Assembly: GCF_001280305.1 (NCBI RefSeq)
Contig: NZ_CP012623.1
Span: 930,001 to 994,000, forward strand
From: Hymenobacter sp. DG25A
GTDB lineage: Bacteria > Bacteroidota > Bacteroidia > Cytophagales > Hymenobacteraceae
Direction of reading: 5' to 3'
DNA: 64,000 nt
Shown here: in pieces, positions 32,577-41,355 of the stretch
Position numbering within the stretch: the stretch's first letter is position 1
Layout of the letters: each line of letters starts with the position of its first letter
Position numbers and translations under genes: made by a program
Notes under the pieces: generated by a model
What the model saw: only the letters and a program-made list of their open reading frames with translations
The model's database searches: none
Told to the model about the DNA's origin: nothing

Positions 32577-33407
32577 TTAAAGTTTCTCGCCGCAGTGCCA
32601 GCAGTACCTGGCGTCGGGGCGGTGCCCATCAGCCCGGCACACGTGGCACCGTTGCTGCTTGAACTTCGCCAAGGCGGGGGCCAATAAGCTCATATGGGTT
32701 GAGACGATGCCCGTGGGTACGGCTATAATAGCGTAGCCCACAATCATGAGCACGGAGGCCAGGCTCTGGCCCAGCACGGTTGCGGGCGAAGCATCCCCGC
32801 CGCCTACCGTAGTCACGGTTAAAATGGCCCAGTAAATACTCATGGGAATACTGGTGAAGCCATGCCGCCCGCCCTCTATCACATACATCAGGGTGCCTAT
32901 CACTATAATCAGGGTAAACACCGCCGTCAGGAACACCAGTATTTTATAGCGGCTGGCCTTGAGGGCGGCCGCTATAAACTCGCCCTCGCCCATAAAGCGG
33001 CCGAGCTTAAAAATGCGGAATACTCGCAGCAGCCGCAGCGTACGGATTACCAGCAGGTAGCGGCTGCCCGGCAGCAGCAAGGACACCAGGGTGGGCGCAA
33101 TGGCCAGAAAATCAATAATACCCAGCCAGCTCAGGGCGTAGGAGAGCGGCCGCCGCACCACCACCAGCCGAATAATATATTCTACGAGAAACAGCGCCGT
33201 GAAAAACCATTCCACGGCCTGCAGATAATGCCCGTACCGGGCCGCAATGCTGGCTACACTTTCCAGCATCACGGCCAGCACGCTCAGCACAATGGCCAGC
33301 AGCAGGAGAATATCGAAAGCGCGGCCGGCCGGCGTATCCGATTCAAAGATGATGCGGAAAGCGTTTTGCTGCCACTTAGCAGCTTGTTCGCGGGGGCGGA
33401 TGTCCAT
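32577..33407 (-). CDS. voltage-gated-type ion channel with GGG filter and zinc ribbon
   Basis: A 276-residue six-helix channel. The voltage sensor S4 has R122, R125, R128, R131 and K134 every third residue. The pore loop reads WAILTVTTVGGGDASP: the K+ filter T-V-G-Y-G is T-V-G-G-G here (residues 200-204). The C-terminus carries a zinc ribbon with C254-x2-C257 and C269-x2-C272. It should sit in the inner membrane. I checked the reverse complement of 32761-32830: the codons are unambiguous GGC-GGC-GGG. The changed filter may alter K+ selectivity. It stands alone. Confidence 0.88.
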   Translation of the reverse strand: MDIRPREQAAKWQQNAFRIIFESDTPAGRAFDILLLLAIVLSVLAVMLESVASIAARYGHYLQAVEWFFTALFLVEYIIRLVVVRRPLSYALSWLGIIDFLAIAPTLVSLLLPGSRYLLVIRTLRLLRVFRIFKLGRFMGEGEFIAAALKASRYKILVFLTAVFTLIIVIGTLMYVIEGGRHGFTSIPMSIYWAILTVTTVGGGDASPATVLGQSLASVLMIVGYAIIAVPTGIVSTHMSLLAPALAKFKQQRCHVCRADGHRPDARYCWHCGEKL

Positions 33408-33566
33408 ACAGAGCAGGGAATGAGGCTACGCTACGCCGTAGAAGTTCAGTAACTCTAACTTACATAACAAGCTCATGATGAGCCGAAAGCCCCCGGTGCT
33501 GCCGGAAAAAATAACCGGAGCCATTTTCCCGACTGCCCCAAAGCCGGGAAAGTCCTGCTGAAACGG

Positions 33567-33605
33567 AAAAGCCGGCCACCGTCACTCAAACGGTGGCCGG
33601 CTTTT
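33567..33605 (-). terminator. hairpin terminator after the SDR gene
   Basis: AAAAGCCGGCCACCG (33567-33581) pairs perfectly with 33591-33605, with A and T runs on the outside. Confidence 0.8.
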
Positions 33606-33628
33606 GCCGGCAATGGCTCAAGGGTTTG

Positions 33629-34345
33629 CTACGGATTGGTAGACCACATGCCCGCTTCTTTAATAAAGATGCGGCGGTTGAGCTTTAGCTGGGCAATCAT
33701 GAACTCGGCCAGGTCTTCCGGCTGCATCACTTTCTCGGGGTTGCCATCGGTCAGGTTGTTGCTGATGGCCAGCTCCGTAGCCACGGTGCTGGGCGTGAGG
33801 GCCGATACTCGTATGTTCTGCTTGCGCACTTCCTGCATCAGGGACTCAGTGAGACCCAGAATAGCGAACTTGGAGGCGCTGTACGCACTGGTGGTAGCGG
33901 CGCCGCGCTGGCCGGCTGTAGAGGCTATGTTAATGATGTCGCCGGTTTCGCGGGCAATCATGTCCGGCAGCACGGCGCGGGTGGCGTAGTAGGTGCCCAT
34001 CAGGTTTACCTGCACAATATGCTCCCACTCTGCGGGCGGCATATCTACTAGCTTGGCAAAGGTGCCAATGCCGGCATTATTGATAAGAATATCAATGGGC
34101 CCCAACTCGGCCTTCACCTGCGCTACGGCGGCTTCCACTGCCTCGCGGTTGGCTACATCGGCGGTTACTACGGCTGCTTTCACGCCTAAGGCTCCTATTT
34201 CCTTCGCCACTTCTTTAAGCTGGCTTTCGGTGCGGGCCAGCAGGCCCATGTGCACGCCTTCCTGCGCCAGCGCAATAGCCACGGCCCGGCCAATGCCTTT
34301 GCCCGCGCCCGTAACCAGTGCTACTTTCCCGGTAAGTGATTCCAT
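33629..34345 (-). CDS. 3-ketoacyl-ACP reductase-like SDR
   Basis: A 238-residue classical SDR. It has the cofactor loop [20 protein letters not shown], serine in INIASTAGQ, and Y-x-x-x-K in [11 protein letters not shown]. The overall pattern is closest to FabG-like reductases, but many SDRs with these motifs act on other ketones. I chose the ATG at 34345 ([17 protein letters not shown]), because the longer frame has an unrelated N-terminus. It is a single-gene unit ending in a terminator. Confidence 0.85.
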   Translation of the reverse strand: MESLTGKVALVTGAGKGIGRAVAIALAQEGVHMGLLARTESQLKEVAKEIGALGVKAAVVTADVANREAVEAAVAQVKAELGPIDILINNAGIGTFAKLVDMPPAEWEHIVQVNLMGTYYATRAVLPDMIARETGDIINIASTAGQRGAATTSAYSASKFAILGLTESLMQEVRKQNIRVSALTPSTVATELAISNNLTDGNPEKVMQPEDLAEFMIAQLKLNRRIFIKEAGMWSTNP

Positions 34346-34563
34346 GTAGTGTTGAGATGAATGAATAATGGTAGTGTATAACCGAGGCCAGCGGCCAGGG
34401 TTGCTGCCGATGCCTGTTTCTTTTGAGAATGACCGCACAGAGGTGTCTGGTTGCTTGCAGATCAGGCAAGTGAAGGGCCGGCGGGGCAGGGGAGGCACTA
34501 CAAAATATAGCGCTTGTCTGCTTACCTTGAGGCCGGCCCAGCCCCGTTATCTGTCTACTCCAC

Positions 34564-34992
34564 ATGAAAAAGCTTCTTTCTGAGCGTGCCGCTGTCCGCA
34601 GCCTATTGCTGATTCTAGCCTTGGTAGTCATAATGCATCTGCTGATCCTGGCCGGTATTATTCCCTATGCCATGGTGTGGGGCGGACGGCTGCAGAATAA
34701 AGCGCAGATGGTGCGCTTTGAAACCGTATCCGTGCTGGTGAATATTCTGATGCTGGCCGTGGTGGCACTTAGGGCCGGGCTGCTGCGGGTGCGCTTGCAG
34801 CCCCTCGTCGGGCAAATTCTGCTGGGGCTGATGGCCGGCCTCTTCCTGCTGAATACGGTGGGAAATCTGCTGTCCACAAACCCGGTGGAACAAGGGTTTT
34901 TCACGCCCTTAACGCTGGTGCTTTTTCTATTGAGTCTGCGGCTGGCGTTGGATGCGCCCGAAAAAAATCATTTTCCGGTAAACCAGTTGTAA
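34564..34992 (+). CDS. hypothetical membrane protein, 142 aa
   Basis: Four hydrophobic helices: about 13-33 (LLLILALVVIMHLLILAG), 54-70, 82-100 and 113-128. The family is not recognised; small four-helix proteins of this type are common in Hymenobacteraceae. Charged residues near the N-terminus place it in the cytoplasm. No clear partner. Confidence 0.65.
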   Translation: MKKLLSERAAVRSLLLILALVVIMHLLILAGIIPYAMVWGGRLQNKAQMVRFETVSVLVNILMLAVVALRAGLLRVRLQPLVGQILLGLMAGLFLLNTVGNLLSTNPVEQGFFTPLTLVLFLLSLRLALDAPEKNHFPVNQL

Positions 34993-35198
34993 GCCTGCCA
35001 GTTATCAGGAGGCGCCGGTTATGTTTGCCGTGCACTGAACCGTAGCGAGGGAAAGAGGGGGACAGAGTATCCGGAGCAGTTTTGCTAGGTTTTTCGGCCT
35101 TGGGTTGATACCTTATAAAGGGCGGACTGAAAAGCTTGGAGGGTACAAAAACCGGTCAGACTGCCTGCTGCATATACCCGGAACAAAGGCTATAGATT

Positions 35199-35627
35199 AT
35201 GCATCATATCGTTTATCATAGCAGCGCCGTGGGGCAGCAAACAGCCGCCGACCTCGCCTTTATCCTGCAGCAGGCCCGGGCCAACAACGCCCGGCTCGGC
35301 ATTACGGGGTTGCTGCTGTACGGCAACGGAAGCTTTGTGCAGGTGCTGGAAGGAGAGGAGGAGGCCGTGCGGCAGGTGTACGGCAAAATTCAGGAAGATT
35401 ACCGGCACACCCGCGTGCATACCCTTTCCGATGGCCCTATTCCGCGGCGCACCTTTCAGGACTGGACCATGGGATTTCAGCCGCTGTCGGGGGCAGACTT
35501 TGAGCGTATCGCCGGCTACATTAATCCTTACCGCACTAACTTTTTGGATGCTCACCTGCCCGCCATGGAAGAGGGCATGCTGGAAATGCTCAAGTCCTTC
35601 GTGGAGGATGAAAGCAGCCAGCTTTAG
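35199..35627 (+). CDS. stand-alone BLUF blue-light photoreceptor
   Basis: A 142-residue protein consisting of one BLUF domain (about 1-92) plus two C-terminal helices. All residues that hydrogen-bond the flavin lie at the spacing seen in AppA: Y6, N30, Q48, W89 and M91. LGITGLLLYGNGSFVQVLEG and FQDWTMGF are the family's core segments. It should bind FAD and respond to blue light; there is no output domain, so it must act through a partner protein. No candidate partner is adjacent. The ATG at 35199 is well supported by the required tyrosine at position 6. Confidence 0.93.
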   Translation: MHHIVYHSSAVGQQTAADLAFILQQARANNARLGITGLLLYGNGSFVQVLEGEEEAVRQVYGKIQEDYRHTRVHTLSDGPIPRRTFQDWTMGFQPLSGADFERIAGYINPYRTNFLDAHLPAMEEGMLEMLKSFVEDESSQL

Positions 35628-36029
35628 ACCGGCCGTGCTGTCTGTCACTTTTATTATTGGGTACTGGCCAAAGTTTTTTAGAGCAGGTGCAGCGCTGCCC
35701 GGGTGAATTATTTACAGAAAATCTGATTTAAAATATACAAGGTATAATATATTGATATTCAGGATTATATGATGCTGATTAAGGCCAATTCGGGTAGGAG
35801 ATAAGGGCTATACCTGGCACAGGATGAACCTAAAGCGAGGCTCGCCCGTTACCCTCATGTCTATCGACGCTGGCTTCTAACGCTGCTCCTTAAGCCGGGC
35901 AGACCAAAAAAAGGCGTACGTTTACATTGTTAAAGGCAAAATGCCTCGTGTCACTACCATTCCTTCCGTGTTGAAAAATAGTAGAGTTCCGTTGCCAGTT
36001 GCTTCATTTTCACCACTTTCCTAAGCATC
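35628..36029. other. 402-base intergenic region before the cold-shock gene
   Basis: No gene is supported. The left half is A+T-rich. TACATTGT at 35923-35930 could be a -7 element, which would give a leader of about 100 bases for the cold-shock gene. The leader begins with a small hairpin, AGGCAAAATGCCT (35934-35946). Long leaders are usual for cold-shock messages. Confidence 0.5.
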
Positions 36030-36221
36030 ATGTCAACAGGAACCGTAAAATTCTTCAATGAAACCAAAGGCTTTGGTTTCATCAACGACGCCGCTACCGG
36101 CCAAGACGTATTTGTCCACGTAACGGGCCTCATCGACGAAATTCGTGACAACGATAAAGTTGAATTCGAAGTGGAAGAAGGCCGTAAAGGTCTGAGCGCT
36201 GTTAAAGTGCGTCGCGCTTAA
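36030..36221 (+). CDS. cold-shock protein
   Basis: A 63-residue CspA-family protein, a single OB-fold. RNP1 is KGFGFI (about 12-17) and RNP2 VFVHV (about 27-31), the aromatic RNA-binding motifs. It binds single-stranded nucleic acid and loosens mRNA structure. Length is standard. It has a probable long leader and a very clear intrinsic terminator, so it is its own transcription unit. Confidence 0.96.
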   Translation: MSTGTVKFFNETKGFGFINDAATGQDVFVHVTGLIDEIRDNDKVEFEVEEGRKGLSAVKVRRA

Positions 36222-36246
36222 TTAACGCGAACTTCCTTAAAGAAGT

Positions 36247-36280
36247 AAAGAAGCATGCCCCCGGGCATGCTTCTTTTTTT
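36247..36280 (+). terminator. intrinsic terminator of the cold-shock gene
   Basis: AAAGAAGCATGCCC (36247-36260) pairs with GGGCATGCTTCTTT (36263-36276), followed by further T residues to 36280. Confidence 0.88.
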
Positions 36281-36406
36281 GTGCCCGCTCTGCCCGTAGC
36301 ATCTCCATATACAGGTACAGGATCTGGTAAGTAAGCTACTGGTTTAGAAGGCCTCAACCCCGCCGGATTCTTCCCCGTTTCAACTTCATAGCTAACCCCT
36401 TTCGCT

Positions 36407-37240
36407 ATGAAGCTGCTTGCTACGCTCTTCCTCTCCGGCTCTCTGCTACTGGCCGGCAGCCCTGCCGCCACTGCCCAGCAGTCCCGGTCCCCGTATCATA
36501 CCCGCTTTGGAGTTGATGCACCCATTACCGCGGGCCTGGGCGCGGTGAGTGGCCTGGGGCTGTACCTCATATCCCAAAAGCACGGCCGCTCCGATGCCGA
36601 GCTGGCCGCGTTAGACAAAAACGATTTGCCCCGCATGGACCGGTTTGCTGCCGGCAACTATAATGAGGATGCCATCCTGGCCAGTAACATACTTTGTTAT
36701 GGCTCATTAGCCGTGGCGCCGGGCGTGCTGGCCCTTAACTCTGACATTCACGACCGGTTCGGGCAAGTGGCCGGTTTGTATCTGGAATCGATGAGTGCCA
36801 CGGCGGCCATTTTTACCATGACGGCCGGCACGGTATACCGCAACCGCCCGTTCCTGTATGGGCCCGAAGGGCCGGCCAATAAGCGTAAGAGCCACATTGC
36901 CACCAACTCGTTTTTTGCCGGCCACACGGCCCACGCGGCCACGGCCACCTTTTTTGCCGCCAAAGTATTTCATGATTTCCACCCCGACTCCCCGGCCGAG
37001 CCTTTGGTGTGGGGTGCCGCGGCCATCATTCCGGCGGCCGTAGGCTACGCCCGCATCGAAGCCGGCAAGCATTTCCTGACCGATAACCTGGTGGGCTATG
37101 CCCTGGGGGCCACCATAGGGGTAGTAGTGCCGCAGCTGCACAAAACTGCCGGCCGCACCGGCCTTTCCATCCTTCCAATGCAGGGGCTGAATGTGAATGG
37201 CTATTCCTACGGGGGCCTGCTGATAACCCAACAGCTGTAA
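36407..37240 (+). CDS. PAP2-superfamily phosphatase, exported
   Basis: A 277-residue protein with a signal peptide (KLLATLFLSGSLLLAGSPA). The phosphatase motifs are a degenerate first motif ending in NRP (YRNRPFLYG), SFFAGHTA in place of P-S-G-H, and RIEAGKHFLTDN (R-x5-H-x3-D). It should hydrolyse lipid phosphates such as undecaprenyl diphosphate or phosphatidic acid at the periplasmic face. Several hydrophobic stretches (near 35-50, 110-130, 210-225) fit an integral membrane protein. Ends 75 bases before ctlX. Confidence 0.85.
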   Translation: MKLLATLFLSGSLLLAGSPAATAQQSRSPYHTRFGVDAPITAGLGAVSGLGLYLISQKHGRSDAELAALDKNDLPRMDRFAAGNYNEDAILASNILCYGSLAVAPGVLALNSDIHDRFGQVAGLYLESMSATAAIFTMTAGTVYRNRPFLYGPEGPANKRKSHIATNSFFAGHTAHAATATFFAAKVFHDFHPDSPAEPLVWGAAAIIPAAVGYARIEAGKHFLTDNLVGYALGATIGVVVPQLHKTAGRTGLSILPMQGLNVNGYSYGGLLITQQL

Positions 37241-37315
37241 AAGAAGCGCGAAGCGGATAGTCGGCTTTTGTCCGGGAAGCTTCTTTCTTTGTGCCCACTT
37301 CTGGCCTTGCTTCCT

Positions 37316-38251
37316 ATGCAGTCTGCCCGCACTGTTTTCCTCGTTCGTCCCACCCGTTTTGGCTTCAACCCGGAAACGGCCGCCTCCAATTACTTTCAGC
37401 AGACAATGGCCGGCCTGAGTGCCGAAGAGGTGCAGGAACAGGCTTTTGCGGAGTTTGATGCCATGGTGACCACCCTGCGCGCCCACGGCATGCAGGTACT
37501 GGTGTTTGAGGATACGGCCGTGCCGCCCAAGCCCGATGCCGTATTTCCCAACAACTGGCTTACCCTGCACCCCGACGGCCGCGTGCTGCTTTACCCCATG
37601 TGCGCACCCAACCGCCGCCCGGAGCGCCGCCCCGATATTCTGGCAAGCCTGGGGCAGCAGTTCGCCATCAAAGAAATTCTCGACTTCTCGGCCCACGAGC
37701 AGCAGGGCCGTTTCCTGGAAGGTACCGGCAGCATCATCTTCGACCACGTGCACCGCCTGGCCTACGCCTGCCTCTCGCCCCGCACCAATGCGGGCTTGCT
37801 GCAGGAAGTATGCGCCCACCTGGGGTACCAGCCGGTAGCTTTCCATGCTTATGATGCCCGGCACCAGGAAATCTACCACACTAACGTGATGATGTGTATT
37901 GGCGCCGGCTTTGCCGTGGTGTGTCTGGAAAGCATTACCGATGCCCAGGAGCAGGCTCTGGTCGTGGTCTCGCTTACGGCTACCGGCCACGAGCTGGTGC
38001 CTATTTCCCTGGCGCAGGTAGCCAGCTTTGCCGGCAACATGCTCACGCTGCAGCCGGATGCTGGTCCTGAACTGCTGGCCATGTCTCAGCAGGCGTTTGA
38101 TGCGCTGCTGCCCGCGCAACGAGAGGCCCTAGGCCGGTACTGCAAGCTAGTGCCGCTGCCTATTCCTACCATTGAAACCATTGGGGGCGGCAGCGCCCGG
38201 TGCATGCTGGCCGAAGTGTATTTGCCGGCCCTGCCGGCCCCGGTTTCCTAA
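37316..38251 (+). CDS. ctlX: citrulline utilization hydrolase CtlX-like
   Basis: A 311-residue guanidino-modifying enzyme of the amidinotransferase/DDAH fold. FLVRPTRFGFNPETA, VFPNNWLTLHPDG and GTGSIIFDHVHR fit the family; the catalytic cysteine is in GGGSARCMLAEVY near the C-terminus, with the histidine in the HPDG or HVHR region. CtlX was named from citrulline utilisation in Francisella; in this organism hydrolysis of citrulline, arginine or a methylarginine is equally possible. I chose the ATG at 37316. No other arginine or citrulline genes lie close by. Confidence 0.85.
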   Translation: MQSARTVFLVRPTRFGFNPETAASNYFQQTMAGLSAEEVQEQAFAEFDAMVTTLRAHGMQVLVFEDTAVPPKPDAVFPNNWLTLHPDGRVLLYPMCAPNRRPERRPDILASLGQQFAIKEILDFSAHEQQGRFLEGTGSIIFDHVHRLAYACLSPRTNAGLLQEVCAHLGYQPVAFHAYDARHQEIYHTNVMMCIGAGFAVVCLESITDAQEQALVVVSLTATGHELVPISLAQVASFAGNMLTLQPDAGPELLAMSQQAFDALLPAQREALGRYCKLVPLPIPTIETIGGGSARCMLAEVYLPALPAPVS

Positions 38252-38428
38252 ACCGGCTTCTCAGCCTGTTATTATTAAAAAAGCGGTTGCTCCTCAGCAG
38301 GAGGCCAGCTTATTGTGGATATGCTTTTAGGTTTCAGGAGTTTTCAGTAAATTATATACCGGGCGGCAGGCCAAAGGAAGAGGGCGAAGGAACCGCGGTT
38401 TTCGGATATACGCAGGCCAAAAACGGAC

Positions 38429-39091
38429 ATGACGTACGATTTTCATAAGCTGGTAGAAGTGCCGGCCAATGGGCCCACGCTGACGGGAGAGCTGATCCTG
38501 CCGACCAATGCCCGTGCCCTGGTCATATTCTCCCACGGCAGTGGCAGCAGCCGGCTAAGCTCGCGCAATAACTTTGTAGCCTCCGTTCTGCACCAGCACG
38601 GCATCGGCACCTTCCTCTTCGATTTGCTCACCAGAATTGAAGACACGATTTACGCCAACCGGTTTGATATTCCGTTGCTGACCCAACGGCTGGTTGCCGC
38701 CACCAAATTCCTGGATACGCTGCCGCCGGCCGCCGGCCTGCCCTTTGGCTATTTTGGCGCCAGCACCGGCGCTGCCTCGGCTCTGGGCGCGGCAGCCATA
38801 CTGCCTGACCGCATCAGCGCGGTAGTATCCCGTGGGGGCCGCCCCGATATTACCGGCCCCGGCCTGGGCCACGTGCATGCCGCCACGCTCCTGATTGTGG
38901 GCGGCCTGGATGTGGAGGTGCTGGCCCTGAATGAGAAGGCGCTGGCTGTTCTGCCCGGCATCAAGCGGCTGGCCATTGTTCCCAGCGCCACGCACCTGTT
39001 TGAGGAGCCCGGCGCCCTAAACCGGGTGGCGGAGCTGGCCGCCGACTGGTTCAGCAAATACCTGCACCCGGTGCCACAACCCACCTCTTAA
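38429..39091 (+). CDS. alpha/beta hydrolase, dienelactone-hydrolase-like
   Basis: A 220-residue cytosolic hydrolase. VIFSHGSGSSRLSSRN is the oxyanion region, GYFGASTGAASAL the nucleophile elbow (G-A-S-T-G), and PSATHLFEEPGA carries the likely histidine; LIVGGLDVEVL holds the acid. It starts the two-gene unit with the phosphoribosyltransferase, 10 bases apart. Proteins with a phosphoribosyltransferase domain joined to this kind of hydrolase domain are known, so the pair probably acts together. Confidence 0.85.
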   Translation: MTYDFHKLVEVPANGPTLTGELILPTNARALVIFSHGSGSSRLSSRNNFVASVLHQHGIGTFLFDLLTRIEDTIYANRFDIPLLTQRLVAATKFLDTLPPAAGLPFGYFGASTGAASALGAAAILPDRISAVVSRGGRPDITGPGLGHVHAATLLIVGGLDVEVLALNEKALAVLPGIKRLAIVPSATHLFEEPGALNRVAELAADWFSKYLHPVPQPTS

Positions 39092-39101
39092 CCCGCCCGC
39101 C

Positions 39102-39746
39102 ATGTTCCTGAACCGTCATGATGCTGCAACCCAACTGGCTGCAAAGCTGACCAAGTACCGCGGGCAGGATGGCATTGTGCTGGCTATTCCCCGCGGCGGG
39201 GTGCCCCTGGGCTATGTAATAGCGCAGACGTTGGGCTTTCCGCTGGAGGTAGCGCTGTCCAAAAAAATAGGCCACCCCGCCAACCCGGAGTATGCCATTG
39301 GCTCGGTTACGCTGGATGGGGCAGTGGTGAATGAAAATGCCGCTGGCATTTCGATGCGATATATTGAAGAAGAAACAGCGCGCATTCAGGCCAAGCTGCG
39401 CGAGAATTTCCGGCTGTTCATGGGCGGCCACACCCCTACCAAGCTCAAGGGCAAAACAGTAATTGTGGTAGATGATGGCATTGCCACCGGGCACACCATG
39501 GTCAGCATTGTGCAGGCTATTCGCAAAAGCCAGCCCGGCAAGCTGATTGTAGCCGTGCCGGTGGCGCCGCCCCATGCCGCCCACCAGCTCCGGCCGCTGG
39601 TAGATGAGTATGTCTGCCTGTCGCAGCCGGAGGGCTTTATGGCGGTAGGGCAGTTTTACGTCGATTTTGAGCAGGTCAGCGACGAAGAAGTCATAGATTT
39701 TCTACACAAGAATGCCGCCACAACAACCAGTCGTGGCGGCATGTAA
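39102..39746 (+). CDS. phosphoribosyltransferase-domain protein
   Basis: A 214-residue type I PRTase fold. The PRPP motif is VIVVDDGIATGHTM (two acidic residues then D-G-I-A-T-G), preceded by IPRGGVPLGYVIA. FPLEVALSKKIGHPANPEYAIG is the family's hood segment (partly quoted). Substrate base is unknown. A stem of ten base pairs (39712-39721 with 39733-39742) covers its last codons. It is 10 bases after the hydrolase gene and converges on mqo. Confidence 0.85.
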   Translation: MFLNRHDAATQLAAKLTKYRGQDGIVLAIPRGGVPLGYVIAQTLGFPLEVALSKKIGHPANPEYAIGSVTLDGAVVNENAAGISMRYIEEETARIQAKLRENFRLFMGGHTPTKLKGKTVIVVDDGIATGHTMVSIVQAIRKSQPGKLIVAVPVAPPHAAHQLRPLVDEYVCLSQPEGFMAVGQFYVDFEQVSDEEVIDFLHKNAATTTSRGGM

Positions 39747-39777
39747 AGTGAGGGAAAGCAGCGAAGCGGGCTTCCTG

Positions 39778-41298
39778 CTATTGAACAGCGGCGGGCATCT
39801 GGTTCAGGCCCAGCACAGCGCTGGTATGCGCCCGTAACTCTTCCACCAGCTGGGGGTTATCGTTCAGCTCCTGCCCATAAGAAGGAATCATCTCGCGCAT
39901 TTTGGCCTGCCATTCCGGCGTGGCAGCCTGCTGCGGAAAGCACCGTTGCGTGAGGCCAATCATGATGCTGACGGCCGTAGATGCCCCCGGCGAAGCACCC
40001 AGCAGAGCAGCAATAGAGCCATCGGAAGCGGCGACTACTTCGGTGCCGAATTCCAGCACCCCGCCTTCCTTGGCGTCTTTCTTGATAACCTGCACGCGCT
40101 GACCGGCTATTTCCAGCTCCCAATCGGGGCCCTGGGCGGTGGGCATATATTCCCGCAGCGCTTCCAGCCGGTCTTCCGGCGACTGGCGCACCTGGTCAAT
40201 CAGGTATTTGGTCAGCGACATGTTCTTGAGGCCCGCAATAATCATGGGCCGCATGTTGCTGAGCTTCACGGACAGGGGCAGGTCCAGGTAGGAGCCCTGC
40301 TTCAGAAACTTGGTGCTGAAGCCCGCATAAGGGCCGAACAGCAGCTCCTGCTTGCCATTGATAACCCGCGTATCCAGGTGCGGCACCGACATCGGCGGTG
40401 AGCCTACGGCCGCTTTGCCGTATACTTTGGCGTGGTGGCGGGCTATAACGTCGGGGTTCACGCACTTCAGCCACTGCCCGCTTACCGGGAAGCCGCCAAA
40501 GCCCGTGCCTTCCGGAATGCCGGATTTGATGAGCAGAGGCAGCGAGCCGCCACCAGCGCCAATGAAAACAAACGGCGCCCGGATCTTCACTTCGGCCTCA
40601 GAAGCCAGGTTTTTGGCTTTGATGCGCCAGAGGCCGTCTTCTTTCTGCTTGAGCTTTTCCACCTCGTGGTGGAAGTAGAAGGATACACCCGGCTTAGCCT
40701 GCAGCAGCGTAAACATGCCGCGGGTGAGGGAGCCAAAGTTTACGTCGGTACCCAGGTCCATTCGGGTGGCGGCTACGGGCTGCTGCGGGTCGCGGCCTTC
40801 CATAATCAGGGGCATCCACTGCGCCAGCTCGTCGCGGTTTTCTGAGTACAGCATACCCTGGAACAGCGGCGACTGTATTAGCGCCGTGTGGCGCTTGCGC
40901 AGGAAATCCACGTTTTTATCGCCCCACACAAAGCTCATGTGGGGAATATGATTGATAAAGCGGGTGAGCTCTTTTACCTGGTATTGCTCCGCCAGATACG
41001 CCCAGAACTGCTTTGACTGCTCAAACTGCTCGGCAATTTTAATGGCCTTGGATATATCAATGCTGCCATCGGCCTGCTCCGGGGTGTAGTTCAGCTCGCA
41101 GAAGGCGGAGTGGCCGGTGCCGGCATTGTTCCAGGCGTCGGAGCTTTCGGCGGCAGCCACATCCAGGCGCTCAAAAATGGCAATGGTTAGCTCGGGGCGC
41201 AATTCCTTGAGCATCATGCCCAAAGTAGCGCTCATTATGCCCGCCCCAATCAATACAATATCGGCGGTGAGCGGTGCGGAGGTGTCAGTAGTACTCAT
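39778..41298 (-). CDS. mqo: malate:quinone oxidoreductase
   Basis: A 506-residue FAD-dependent, membrane-associated dehydrogenase. It oxidises malate to oxaloacetate and passes electrons to quinone, feeding both the TCA cycle and respiration. The FAD motif is VLIGAGIMSATLG near the N-terminus, with DAWNNAGTGHSAFCELNYTP and FIGAGGGSLPLLIKSGI as Mqo signatures (partly quoted). Length is standard. It follows the 2H phosphoesterase gene by 57 bases. Confidence 0.95.
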   Translation of the reverse strand: MSTTDTSAPLTADIVLIGAGIMSATLGMMLKELRPELTIAIFERLDVAAAESSDAWNNAGTGHSAFCELNYTPEQADGSIDISKAIKIAEQFEQSKQFWAYLAEQYQVKELTRFINHIPHMSFVWGDKNVDFLRKRHTALIQSPLFQGMLYSENRDELAQWMPLIMEGRDPQQPVAATRMDLGTDVNFGSLTRGMFTLLQAKPGVSFYFHHEVEKLKQKEDGLWRIKAKNLASEAEVKIRAPFVFIGAGGGSLPLLIKSGIPEGTGFGGFPVSGQWLKCVNPDVIARHHAKVYGKAAVGSPPMSVPHLDTRVINGKQELLFGPYAGFSTKFLKQGSYLDLPLSVKLSNMRPMIIAGLKNMSLTKYLIDQVRQSPEDRLEALREYMPTAQGPDWELEIAGQRVQVIKKDAKEGGVLEFGTEVVAASDGSIAALLGASPGASTAVSIMIGLTQRCFPQQAATPEWQAKMREMIPSYGQELNDNPQLVEELRAHTSAVLGLNQMPAAVQ

Positions 41299-41355
41299 AA
41301 GGAAATATCGATGCGTACAGGTTACGACGAAAGCCGGTAAAGGGGTTCCGGTAAT

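Noticed and set aside
36707..38119. 470-codon open frame on the minus strand
   Set aside because: It lies opposite the PAP2 and ctlX genes, both with clear family motifs; its Gly/His/Gln/Val-rich composition is typical of the reverse of high-GC coding DNA.
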